Positions 52,528-64,000 of a DNA stretch of 64,000 nt are shown here, in pieces (positions within the stretch are counted from its first letter, which is position 1; each line of letters begins with the position of its first letter). Both the position numbers and the translations under genes were made by a program. The notes under the pieces are model-generated. The model had not been told where the DNA came from and did not search any database. It saw only the letters and a list, made by a program, of their open reading frames with translations. Source of the DNA: Proteromonas lacertae (taxonomy: Eukaryota; Sar; Bigyra; Opalinata; Proteromonadidae); the NCBI GenBank assembly GCA_002245135.1, contig NGBS01000897.1, forward strand, positions 1-64,000, given 5' to 3'.

Positions 52528-55500
52528 TTATTTAAATAGATCATCAAATGCACTGAGATCATTTGCAGGATTAGATTTTTCACCATTTGGTTTAATTAAA
52601 CAACTAAACGGATCATCCTCATTAGATTCACTATTATTCTTATTCTTCTTTGATTCTTTTTCTAATTCACTAAAATCAATTTTCTCTTTTTTATTCATTC
52701 TTTTCGATATTCTTTTTTCTTTATCTGTATTTATTTCGTTAAAAATATTCATTTTATCACCAATTAATATTTCTTGTAGTGCATCTACTAACAAATCATC
52801 ACAACTTTTCTTCGATTTCGTCTTTCTAATTGTTGAAGGACTTGATGGATTTGATGAAAATGATGGGCAAGAATTTGAATTATGTGCTTCTATTGATAAA
52901 GTAGGTGGTTGCCTTAAAGATAGATGTTTTTTATTTATTCTTTCACTGTTTTTGTGACTACCATTTTCTATTTGTATTTCATTGAGTAATTCTTCAAAAC
53001 ATTTTTTACATACAGTTTTCTATTTCATATAAATAAATAATAATAATAATAATAATAATATATATATATATATATATATACAGCAATTGAATCATTTGAA
53101 TATGGAACAGCAGCACTATAATTTGTACAATTTTTACAAAAAATATTTCCACAATTCAAACAATGAATTTTCTTATTAGACCATGAAAATACACTATGAC
53201 ATAATTCACATACACTAACAACCTCTTCCAACTGTAGAATTGGTGCAAAATATATATTTGTAGAATCAATATTATTTTCATTCCTCTGTTGATAAATATA
53301 TTTTCTTATTTCTTCAATCCAACTGATTTTCTCTTCTAAACTATTAGCAGATACATAAAATGAATTATCTTTTGATTTTATTATAAACAAATTCGTTCTG
53401 TCTCTGAATGAATAATTACATGAATCTACATCACAATCTTTTAAATATAATTTCTTTGGTTGAATTACTTTACCTAAATACGGTTTACCATAGATTAAAA
53501 TATCACTAAACAAGTAATACTTATATTCTACTAATTTAGATGGTGTAAACGTAACTAATGTTCCCTATAAAAAAAGAAAATAATAAAAAAACAATTATAT
53601 ATATATATATATACAGCTTTTATAAAGTCTCTATTACCATCATCTAATTTTATTCCACTATTAAACAATTCATTTTTTATTTCATCTATCAATTTATGTG
53701 TTAATCTTCTAGACATTTTTGAATTGTTTACTAAGTCCCCAATTTCTTGTTTTGCTTTTCTCAATTGTTCCTTTTCATCAGATGTATTGGAACTTTCATC
53801 GTCTATAATGATTTTGGAGATGATTTCTTGATAATCAGTTAATCTTTCTAGTGGTTTATTGATTAATAATTCAAAATCTATTTCACAGAGAGGATGGTTC
53901 TTAATAGATTCATAGAAATTGATATTTTCATCACAATTAAGAATGGTTTTTAATCCAGGTAATGTTGACATATACATACTATAAACTCTTAATAATGGAA
54001 TATAGGAGAGAAATACTGGACCAACATTCACCTATATATATATAGGAGGGAAAAAAGAAGATATTAAAGAAGAAGATAATGAATAAAATATAGTGAAAAA
54101 AAATAAGAAATATATATATATATATTAATAAATATACATTATCATATGAATTCTTACACAATTCATTCAAATCATCAATCAATTTATTACTCATTACTAT
54201 TAATTCATCAATACATTCCATAAACACAGCAATATCAGGATTATTTAAACCTTTTACTTTGACATATTTACATTTTGACATGGTTCGAAGCTTGACAAAT
54301 GTTTCATTTACTTCTAAATCTAAATGATGTAATGGTTCAACGAATATAGTGTTTAACAATTCTAATTGATAAAATTTTATAAAAATACTTAAATTCTTTA
54401 CATATTCTATTTCAGTTTTGATTAAATCCCTCAGATTTTTCCCTTTACCAGTTATATTAATTGTATTATCAAATTGTTTCATATTTGTTTTACTATATAA
54501 ATATTCATCTTCTAATCGATGAATTGATTGCATTCGTGGTAAATCAATATTCTTACGATTATAAATGGTTCGAAATATCTCTTTAACTACAATATTGATA
54601 TAACTACATTCTAAATTCAATATATTCATCTACAAATATAATTAAAGAAATATATATAAAAACAGAATTAAAAAGAATAGAAAAAGATATATATTTTTCA
54701 ATTAATTCATATGGTTCAACTGTTTTCTGAAATATAATTGGAACATTCAATCGTGGAAATAATAATACAGTACAACATTGTACTTTGGTTGGATGTCCCT
54801 GATTTACTGTAAAAAGTTCTACAATTTGTTCACTGTAGTATTTACTATTATAATTACCGTTGTTACAATCTTCTAACTTCATTTTACCTATTCCAATTAA
54901 TTTATCACTTCCTATTTTTTGATGATTGTATAATTCTATTATTAAAATATAGTCGTTTAACTCATTCAATTCTATTTCATCTTTTATGCTGATTTTATTC
55001 CATTCATTTTCTTTGTCATTTTCTTTATTTAAAGTTGTTCCTATATCGCACATACCATTGTTAAATGATAAATATAAATTGTTATGTTTTTCTTTCATTT
55101 CATTTGTTATATTTTCGATTTTTGCTGAAGTGATTTCTAATTCAAATGAATTTTCTTTTTCTTCCATTTCAATAGACATACATGGATTACACAATTTGAT
55201 TGGTTCTTTTGAATTGATTGATTTAACTAAGACTTTATCCTTTGATAAACACTTATTACAAACTGCTTTACAACAACGACTATATTTTTAGAAATATAAA
55301 TAACTATACTAACATAAATTCTTCTTGTTAATCAAAGAGAATGATTTTCCACATAATAAACACCTTACATACTTCGATATATCAACATCTTCTGGGTTTG
55401 GATAGTTCAAGCTATCAGTTTTGTTAAATTTCTTTGATGTTTCTTCCATTAGTTTCCTCCAAGTATCTAATTCTTCATTTGATTCGAATATTAGTGTAAA

Positions 55501-56491
55501 TGACTTTTCCAGTGTATTTAAATCAAATGTCAAATCTTTTATGTTTGAAATATACATTCCATCAATTGACAGTTGTCTATGATAATAATAACCAGCTCCA
55601 CTAACTTCTGCATAAATTATACAATCGTTGAATAAGAAAAATTCATATTTTGTTTTATTACCTCTTCTATTGAATTTGTAGATCGAGCCTTGCTTGATCA
55701 AATTTCGATTTTTATGAACAATATCGTTGTAATTAGAGAATCTATAACATTAAATTAATTATTTTATTCATATATACTTTCTCTGCAATTCATTCAACAA
55801 GTTTACATTCTCAGTCTCTCGAATTACCTCATTTATATGATTACAAAGGTTTATAATCATCCCTTTAGCATTTTCAAATGTTCCATAGCATTTTTCATCA
55901 CTTTTTATATACTTTATTAGACTAGTTAGTAGTAATTGATATCTTGGTATTCTTTGAGTTGGTGATATTAAATAGCTTTCCATTGCTTGTGGTGTCTTTG
56001 GATTGGTCGTATAGTTATGTATTTCTTTTATAAATGTTGGATTATTCATATAATTTCGTATAAGATACTGTGAAGATGATTGATTTGCAGCATAGTAGCC
56101 ATATATTTTGAATAGTGGTACATAAGAGAGAAATAATTTTCCTAGTTCTTCTTCTTTTTCTTCTGAAATCTAACAAAACACACTAATTTACTAAAATATA
56201 TACTATTTTGTGTAATTCTTGTAGAAATGAGTTATTAATCACAGCTATTTGTTGAAAATTGCCAAATAACCTAGCTATCATCGGATTATTCATAAATTCT
56301 TCTTTTATAGGCGAATCCATCATTTCAAAACCTTTAATATACACATCAACAAAATTAATCAGTTTTTCAACATATCCTTCCTCTGTAGTTATAATTTCAT
56401 TGATAACCTATATATAGATAATATAAAACAATTTATAGAGAGAGATAGAGAAATAAATATATACTTCTGACTTTTTAGTAAAGCTACTCAT
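52528..56491 (-). CDS. Double DH-PH-FYVE RhoGEF with central C2 domain
   Basis: Nine exons (56465-56491, 56204-56407, 55778-56169, 55310-55741, 54664-55279, 54138-54629, 53615-54031, 53082-53564, 52528-53019; introns 57, 34, 36, 30, 34, 106, 50 and 62 nt) give 1184 residues. Order: DH1 (EIITTEEGYVEKLINF, ISPTQRIPRYQLLLTSL), PH1 (LIKQGSIYKFNRRG, ending in a W), FYVE1 (CLLCGKSFSLINKKNLC, CCKAVCNKC, CNPC), C2-like (ISIKDEIELNELNDYILIIE), DH2 (IKTEIEYVKNLSIFIKFYQ), PH2 (LFSDILIYGK), FYVE2 (CELCHSVFSW, CLNCGNIFCKNC, CKKC). Both FYVE modules keep eight Cys. DH-PH-FYVE proteins (FGD type) activate Rho GTPases at phosphoinositide membranes. The doubled set looks like an internal duplication. Confidence 0.85.
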
Positions 56492-56634
56492 GGTGGATCT
56501 AAAATATTCAAAGATAGTAGAAAAAGAGTCGTTTTATTCTGTTTCACTTTAATTTTTAATTTTTTTGATTTATTCTCACCATACAACATAAAATTATATA
56601 AAAATTCAAATATTACTTAACGTATAATAATAAC

Positions 56635-59600
56635 TTACTTTAATAGTTTTTCTACAAGAATGCTACTATTGAGGTTGTTAATAGTGTTAACTACCAACAT
56701 ATACAAGTTGTTATTCTTAGTCTTTGCTTCATTTATAAATTCCCTACAGCACATCTCCAAACTAAGGTTATCTAACACAGGATCAACAACTATATCGTCA
56801 ACCATCTCATAATCAACACTTGTCATTCGAGGAGTAGCATATTGATTAGGAATAGGAGCTATTTATAATATGTTTATATTTATAATATACTTCCATCTTC
56901 ATCTGAATCACTTAAATCACTTTCTACATAAGCTCCTTCTTCTTCATTACCTAAATCATTAATAGCATTCTTCGTAATGTTGGTATAAACAGATGTAAGG
57001 ATTGTTTTTATAGCTTTTGGAACAAAATCAATTTGTTCAAATTTCAACTATTTATATAAAAAATATAATAATATTATAATATACTAAGTTTTTGTGGCTT
57101 CTAGTAACAATTCCTTGATTAAAATCGACAATTGGATTTCCATCTATTTTGGTATTCATAATAAATGGAATATTCAATAATAACAATTTCATAATACATA
57201 AACAAGAAACTTTGATTTTATACTCAGTTGAAAATGTTTCATGGATTTCATTCCATATATTCATAATTGAAATAAATTGACTTTCATTTAATAATTTCAA
57301 ATATTCTTCAGTGTTATCATCATATAAATTTCGTAATATATAATACAATAAACTCTGTTTTATTCCACATAACTTTGATTGTAATAATTTACTTATCACT
57401 TTAGTAAAAATGGCATTTTTCATTTGTTCAGGTAAATTATAATGTATTTCAATTGTATATAAGCATTCTCCAATATATAAACAACTATCTTCATCTCTTT
57501 CACCATCTAATTCTCGACTTAAAATGATTAAAAATGACTGCAAAATATCATCACTAATTATTTTTCCTTCATTTAATTGGATATTTTGAATTAATGATAA
57601 TATACAATTAATACCAACTTGCATTATTGTACTTTCATTACAATTCAATAAGATTCTTCTTAATGGTTCAATTGTTGATAATAATATCTCGGGATATGGT
57701 TTTGGACAGTTTTTATAAGATGATAATAACAAATCGAATGAAGTTCCTAAGAATTCTATTGGAACAGAAGTTGGATTATTAAATAATCGATTAATAATTG
57801 TTATAATTGGAGGAATAATGAGTTGAACACATTTCGGTTCTATTATTTATATATAAATAATAATGATATATATATATAGATATACTAGATATATAGATAT
57901 TATATATTTTTACTATTCTTTCTATTACATCATAATTATTATATTGATTTGACCAAATCTCAATTAATAATGGAACAATTATACTTTCACTACCAATTAT
58001 TAACTCAGAATAAATCTAATTAAAATAGAAAATAATAAATACATTTAATATTATTTTCAAAGTATCTAAAATATCAATTATTCCATCTCCAATTGGTTCT
58101 TTCAATAATAAGGATATTCCATTCATTATATCATTTGTATGAGTATTTAATATTGATGGTAATATTATGGGTAATAGGTGACCTATACATTTACAAGCTG
58201 CAACTCGAAGAATTAGAATATTAGGAGGCTATAGAAATATATTAATTATATATATATAAATATACATTTAAATAGAATAATACTGAATTAACATATAAGT
58301 TAATCATTTCTTGATTTAACTCTTCATAAATATGATATAATGAACAAGTACATCTATTAAATAATAAATAAATAATTATATATATATATATATATATACA
58401 ATAATGATTGCCTTACTAAATAGGGATAATTTGATAAGGAATAACATTTCTGTAAAAATTGATTAGCTTGATTGATGATTGGTTTATAATTTCGAAAATG
58501 AATATATTCCATTAAACTTCCAAATATATAAATAACTGCTTCCAGTGTTTTCCAACCAATATCACTCATAGAATTGTTATTATTTTCTCCAATATAATTC
58601 ATACATTCACTTACACGTTTAGATAGTGAAGTTAATACCAATTCAGTTCCTTTTTTCCTCAAATAATAACAAATTTCACATATAAAATCTTTTACTACTG
58701 TTCTAGTGGAAATATTATTTTCGTCTTCCATCATCATTATATTATTTTCACTTTCTTCAATTAAATGGTTTGTTAATAGTAAATAATTTGGACTTATATA
58801 AACTGTATCATTTAAATAATTCATTATTCCATTTCTTCTCTCATTATTTGTATTGTTAATTAAATTTGATATAAAATCATAACATGATGCTATTACACTT
58901 TCTAAATTGTATTCATCTCCATCAAAATATGATGATAAATTATCTTCTCCTTCAATTTCATACTTTACATATGGTTGAATGGAATTATTGAGAAATTTGT
59001 TTGTTGATTCTAAAATTGTATTTAAAAATGGATGAATAGACTATTATCATATAATAAATAATATATATATACATTAATATAATGTAAAGCTAAAATTCCA
59101 TAAAATTTAAATAATGAAGTATAAAATGATAATGTTTCTGTTATATAAGTTGAATTGATTAAACTGTTATTCAACAAATTAAACCAATCTATTCAATAAT
59201 ATGAATAAATAAATTATATATAAATATACTTGGTAATGCTTCTGTTAAATATGATAATATCTCATTTTTATGTTCATTATGATTATAGATTGATATTAAC
59301 AAGTTTGTTAATACATTTAAACTTTTCGTTCTTATTGATATTGATGAATTATTATTCATTAATAGATTTGATAAATCAGGTAAGATTACACTCAATATTT
59401 CATTACTACCTGGAGATTCTAATAGATTCACTAAATAAGATAATGTATGTAATGCTGGTTGAACTATTGATTCATCATTATTACGAATTAAAGAGTAAAT
59501 TGAAGGGAATAAATTACTCCAATTATTCGGCCAATCACTTTCAGCTATTATTACAATACTACGAACTAACTGAGAACGAATTTCAAACGGAATTATTGTC

Positions 59601-59984
59601 AAATAATTTACTATTGAATCTTTGATTAGCTGTTTCTCGGAATCACAAAGCTAATTGTTAGAATTTATATAATTCTATATATATATACATGAAAATTTTC
59701 ACAACCATTATTCCAAAACTTCGAAATAATACGGTGAAATAACTATTAAAAGTACAAATTTAGAAATATTTGTCATACTACAACTCCAGATTGTTTTATT
59801 TCCATTGATACATCACACTCACTAATGTATTGCAACATACCGTATGTAAAACCTAAATAGAATAAACTTGAAAGAAAATCATACCACTTGTTGTTATTCT
59901 ATTTTCTAATTCATTTTCTGCTTGTTTTCTTATTGAATTATTCGCTGACATTAATCCAGCAAATAATGATTGGTAAGAATCCAT
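56635..59984 (-). CDS. Importin-beta/karyopherin-family transport receptor
   Basis: Twelve exons (59885-59984, 59779-59852, 59689-59742, 59230-59650, 59073-59188, 58400-59040, 58266-58353, 58043-58228, 57886-58015, 57085-57839, 56891-57047, 56635-56858) joined in frame across introns of 27-46 nt encode about 981 residues. The start SLFAGLMSANNSIRKQAENE, an importin-beta N-terminal segment ending in SKFWNN, and IIAESDWPNNWSNLFPSIYS, a typical DWPxxWP motif, mark the family; the rest is HEAT-like helix pairs. A late acidic stretch (GNEEEGAYVESDLSDSDED) recalls importin-9 and importin-4 types. It should carry proteins through nuclear pores with Ran-GTP. The sub-type is not certain. Confidence 0.75.
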
Positions 59985-60847
59985 TTTAAAGATTAAAAAA
60001 ACAATTTGCAACGACTATATATTTTGAAACAACATATTTTGCTTAAAATCTTTGTTAGATAATGCTTTATACTGATTATTAACTCATCATTACAAAGTAT
60101 TGTAAATAATTTATTTTTTATTATAAAAGAAAGAGTTGAAAGAAGTACATGTGAAAATTATGTGTTAATATATAGTAAAAAAATGAAATTAAAATCTACA
60201 GTATGAATGAAGATTAAAAAGAAAGTGAATAAATTATAGTGTCAATTACTTATTGTTGTAATTACTATATCATTCGTAAATAACATGAATTAATAGTTGT
60301 TATAAAATCTGTTTATTATATGAATGAATGAAAATAATTATCATAAACGATGTTATTAGTTTATTTTAGTCTTCTTTATAGTGAATAAATAAATATTAAG
60401 TTGAAGTTGAGTTTAAATCTGTTTGTTTGTGTGATTTTATAGATTATATATATGTTCATAAGTAAAATAGAAATAAAGCAAAAAGAATAAACACAACAGT
60501 CAATATCACTAAGAAAAAAGTCCCCCATAATACTACTATCAAAATTTTCAAAATTTTAACTTTATAATTCTGATGAGATGTTGTGTTATGTTGTAAATAT
60601 GAAGAATTCAAATTATTTTCATCATTCATTATCCTTATATATCACACTCTTTTAGAAATACTTATAAACATTTCATATTACTCTAATAATGATTATATTC
60701 AAAGAAATAACACAATATATCAATTTATCATTGAAAATATTGTTCTATCTGTTCTTAATGATGATTTAAAGAGAAAAAATGAAAATGAGAAAAGAAACGA
60801 CTAAATATTTATAAATAAAAAGTAATTTTTGTGAAATTGATGTGAAG
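59985..60847. other. Intergenic stretch
   Basis: Divergent space between the karyopherin gene and the decayed kinase-like gene. A 73-codon frame at 60583-60804 begins with GTG and has no recognisable motif; it could be a relic of the next gene's 5' part. Confidence 0.35.
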
Positions 60848-63467
60848 ATGATATTTTATGGTGAATGTAAGAATATAAAGCATAAATATAATGATAGTTT
60901 TATTTATTTAGATGAAATAAATGAAGATAGAAAGAGATTTGAAAATTTGTTTGAGAGTATACTGATGTGATGTTTATAAAATAATTCAGTTCTGCTATGA
61001 AAATATGAATTGTGAATATTGTGATGAAATATGAAAGTATTTTAGTTTAGAAAGAATTGTTGAGTTTATATAAATAAGAGTGTGATTGTAATGATTAATA
61101 GTTTTTATTTATGATAATATAGAAGAGTATAATAACACATGTTATGATATATTTATATAGGAAATTATCAGTTTTATGAAAGATTTAATTAGTGGACTAA
61201 AGTATCTTCACAGTCAAGAAATAACATTTCCATCAAAATCCTCGTATATATACACCAGCTAGTGATGTATATTCTCTTGGATGTATATTATATGAGATAT
61301 ATACATTAAGAATGCTATTTAAAGGAAGTGTCAAATCATATATATTAGATCAGATAACATCAGATAAAGCAATAAAATTTGATAGGATAAGTATTGAAAG
61401 AATACCTGAGATTGAAAAATTAATAATACGAATGTTAGAAATAGATACTAGTAAAAGAATCACTTTAGAAGAAATTGAAAAAGAAATGAATAGAATTTCA
61501 CCACCTCAACCTACATATGTTGTCCTAAAGAACGAATACTCTCACTATAATTCATTAATTCTAGATGTTTATTTAGGATCATGTAGAATCAATTATGCAA
61601 ATATTAATGATATTAATTATATTTGGAGAAATGAGTTTACACAGATATTCTTTCCTTCAATTGGACAAAATGATCCTTCTTTTACTAAAGAAGATGCAGA
61701 TGTATTAAAGAATAATAAAGATAAGTTTGTAGTAGATTTACATAGACTAATAGATAGATTTTATCACACACCATATAATTTAAATGCTATGATAGAATTC
61801 TTAGAATCAATAGAAGATGAACCAGAGTATATAGCAAAAATAATATATACATTATCTTCTAACAAATATTTTCTAAGTTCATATTTTGTTTTCTTTTTGT
61901 CTTTTTCTCAATAACCATAAGTAACTAAAAAATGTAAATTTTCACATCTTTCAAATATTTTATATTTATAAATATTCTCTAAATAGACAAAATACAAAAT
62001 TTACTAATGATGATGAGAATAGAGCAAATAAGTATTTCTTTATGGATATATTTAGTAATGATGAAATTAAACAATGGAAAGAAAAATGTTTACCAACTGA
62101 ACTGCAAAAATCAATAGAAAAAAAATGAGTTTAATAGTAGATATGGAAATGTTCCAAGACACATTTATTATGCTTCAATATATGATGTATGTTTTAGAGA
62201 TGATTATTGGGATAAAATTTATTTAAAAGGTATAAAAAGAATAGTAGGTAAACTTGGTTATATGAAATTTCTAAAAACATATTTATATCCATGTAAGACA
62301 TATGAAGAAAATGAGAATTTAGTAAAAAGAACAACATTTGATAGTACATTATGTCATTATATAGTGAAGTATTCTATTCCATATAAAGACAGAGTGAATG
62401 AAATCAAATATTATGATAGAATTAATGAACATGAGATGGAATTCATATCAGATGAAGTATTCGATTATATTTATGATTGTGTTAAACACAAAGCTGTAGA
62501 AGCTGATGTTAAGAATATGCAGGAACAATTTAGTGACTTATATCAGAATAAAGTGAAAAATGAATTTATGTTATATTGATTCAAAGAGTTAGTATGGTAT
62601 AACTGTTTGTATAATAGAGAGAAGATAACTCTTAATGATAGTGTATTAGTTGAAGAGATTGAAAATAATAAATTAATAGTATTTATGAATCTGTTTTATG
62701 GTGATATCTATTGTAGTAATGATAATAAATACTGTTTAGTTCATTTAGCAACATTGAAGAATAGAGAAATGATTTACTTATTGAATAACTGTTTTATTCA
62801 TGTAATAAATGATCAACGAGAAGTATTGGATTGTGATAATCAAATAAAGGAATGTATATGTGGATTGCAACAAATGGTGAACTTTAAAAGAATGTATTAT
62901 ATTACAGTATCCAATAATAAATCACATAAATCTCTATCTCAATCCTCACCTTTTATATCAAAAGTATTAGTGTCACATTATATTGGTAAAACAACCATCG
63001 AAAATGCAAATATTACCTATTGTAATTCAAAATTTGATGGTTTAGTATATGGAAGTGACTTCAAGATAGAAAAATCAAAAGATGTAACTGTAAAGTTTGA
63101 TATAGATAAGAATAATAAAATGAAAAAGAATTTAAAAAGACTAAAAGCATTTGGATTGGTTTGAATGAGAAATATCATCATCTTATTTTCAAATATAAAT
63201 TGTTTTGTTTAGGAATTGTTTTTCAGAGATAAGTTACATCAAACCATTACAAGATTTAGCAAATTCATTTATACTCTATTTAAGAAAATATATGAAAAAA
63301 TAATTTATAACACAAATAGAAAAAATGAAAGAAATAAAGGAAAACATTTTATTGTTAATACTAAAACACCATTTTGCGCAACAGCTAATAATAAAAAAAT
63401 GGATGAAAAACAAAATGAATTATTGACAAGCAATGAAGTTAATGTAAAGAAACCTAAATTTGGATGA
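60848..63467 (+). pseudogene. Kinase-like gene with long C-terminal region, decayed
   Basis: From about 61160 a kinase C-lobe is visible: EIISFMKDLISGLKYLHSQE, then directly TPASDVYSLGCILYEIYT, so the HRD-to-DFG part is missing. MLEIDTSKRITLEEIEKEM ends the lobe. A long region without a known domain follows (YCNSKFDGLVYGSDFKIE, ending KKPKFG), including introns of about 54 nt near 63163-63212 and about 110 nt near 61881-61988. Upstream of 61160 the N-lobe is broken by several stops; an A-run near 62118 shifts frame and a TGA lies at 62577-62579. Loss of the catalytic loop says it was a pseudokinase or is simply dead. Exon ends are approximate. Confidence 0.5.
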
Positions 63468-63743
63468 GAAAATGCTGATTAAGAGAAATAGTAATACTAA
63501 AACATCTTTCGATTGATTATATTTCTTCATACTACTCTTTTTATGTTATTTTCAATTGAAAGGGTTTAATTTTAAAGTAATGGTTAGGTTTAGTATATTG
63601 CAAAACAACAACTTCATTTGCAGCAAATGGATCATTAGAAAAAGAAATAAAAGGCTTGAGAGTTGCAAGCCAAACTTCCAAAGCAGAATTAATTGATTTC
63701 AATACAAGAGAAGATAATAAAATCAATAATAATAATAGTATAT

Positions 63744-64000
63744 TTAATCTTCATCATTATAATCTTCATCTTTATCATCATCTTCATCATCTTCATCTTC
63801 ATCTTCATCACCTATAATTTCACCTTCAGGTTGATTAGACTGTTGTTGGTTAATTAGATCTATAGTTTCATTTTCTTTAACATATTTCAGTAGAAATTCG
63901 AATGTTACACGAATTGTCAATATCTCAGAATTTTCAACTTTAATTTTCTTTTCTTCATTAGATAATGCATTTTGAAGTGTTTGGAATGATGATGGGAAAG
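63744..64000 (-). CDS. C-terminus of acidic-tailed protein (runs off right edge)
   Basis: On the minus strand a frame is open from base 64000 to TAA at 63744-63746, 84 residues. SSFQTLQNALSNEEKKIKV and LTIRVTFEFLLKYVKENET are well-formed helical sequence; the end is a run of Asp and Glu (GDEDEDEDDEDDD, then KDEDYNDED). Acidic tails like this occur in chromatin, nucleolar and chaperone-related proteins. The family cannot be told from this part. A further hydrophobic frame downstream at 63541-63726 is probably 3' untranslated sequence. Confidence 0.6.
   Translation of the reverse strand, partial: FPSSFQTLQNALSNEEKKIKVENSEILTIRVTFEFLLKYVKENETIDLINQQQSNQPEGEIIGDEDEDEDDEDDDKDEDYNDED

Noticed and set aside
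60583-60804. 73-codon frame as a separate gene
   Set aside because: It lacks an ATG start and recognisable features; more likely a relic or chance.
63541-63726. 61-codon frame downstream of the acidic-tailed gene
   Set aside because: It lies just after a stop following an acidic tail, has no ATG near a sensible N-terminus and is probably 3' untranslated.

Overview
This is nuclear DNA of an AT-rich (very roughly three quarters or more A+T by eye) unicellular eukaryote using the standard genetic code (eS4, TYW2, CNOT11 and importin genes end in TAA or TAG; the MAPK and several transferase genes end in TGA). Eukaryote-only genes settle the domain of life: augmin HAUS3, CNOT11, RNA polymerase III RPC3, ribosomal eS4, ERK-type MAPK, mitotic cyclin, R1R2R3 Myb, a DH-PH-FYVE RhoGEF and a karyopherin. 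Almost all introns are miniature, mostly 20-46 nt, start GTAT and end TAG, so many genes look broken until these are removed. I cannot place the lineage.

Region 1 (1-18394) is a dense, mostly intronless block of about fifteen carbohydrate-active genes. Nearly all encode short proteins with an N-terminal signal anchor followed directly by a catalytic domain: GT2-like, GT4-like, GT10, GT31 and nucleotide-sugar transferase types, two FkbM methyltransferases, an OafA-like acyltransferase-SGNH protein, a DUF229 sulfatase/phosphatase-superfamily protein, an HtrL/YibB protein and a LicD/fukutin-type phosphotransferase. Neighbours are 2-80 bp apart and three genes are damaged. Together they look like a Golgi locus that builds and decorates (acetyl, methyl, phospho-ligand, perhaps sulfate or phosphoethanolamine) a surface glycan. 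A pogo/Tigger DNA transposon (10235-12528) sits in a short divergent promoter inside it.

Region 2 (18400-25300) has a decayed gene, then a 4.6-kb transposable element (19653-24267) with 47-bp GC-rich terminal inverted repeats, a 5-bp target duplication, a retroviral-type integrase and an Ulp1-like cysteine protease, and a tRNA-like relic.

Region 3 (25600-31540) holds a Frag1/DRAM/Sfk1 membrane protein, HAUS3, CNOT11 and an unidentified membrane-anchored helical protein. A 2.3-kb gene-poor stretch and a decayed gene follow.

Region 4 (34604-64000) is housekeeping and regulatory: a TYW3-Kelch-TYW2 wybutosine fusion, a small acidic protein, a tandem GT92 pair shaped by gene conversion, RPC3, MAPK, eS4, an MMACHC-like protein, a mitotic cyclin, a decayed kinase-TPR gene, Myb, a 1184-residue DH-PH-FYVE-C2-DH-PH-FYVE protein, a 12-exon karyopherin, a decayed kinase-like gene and the C-terminus of an acidic-tailed protein at the right edge.
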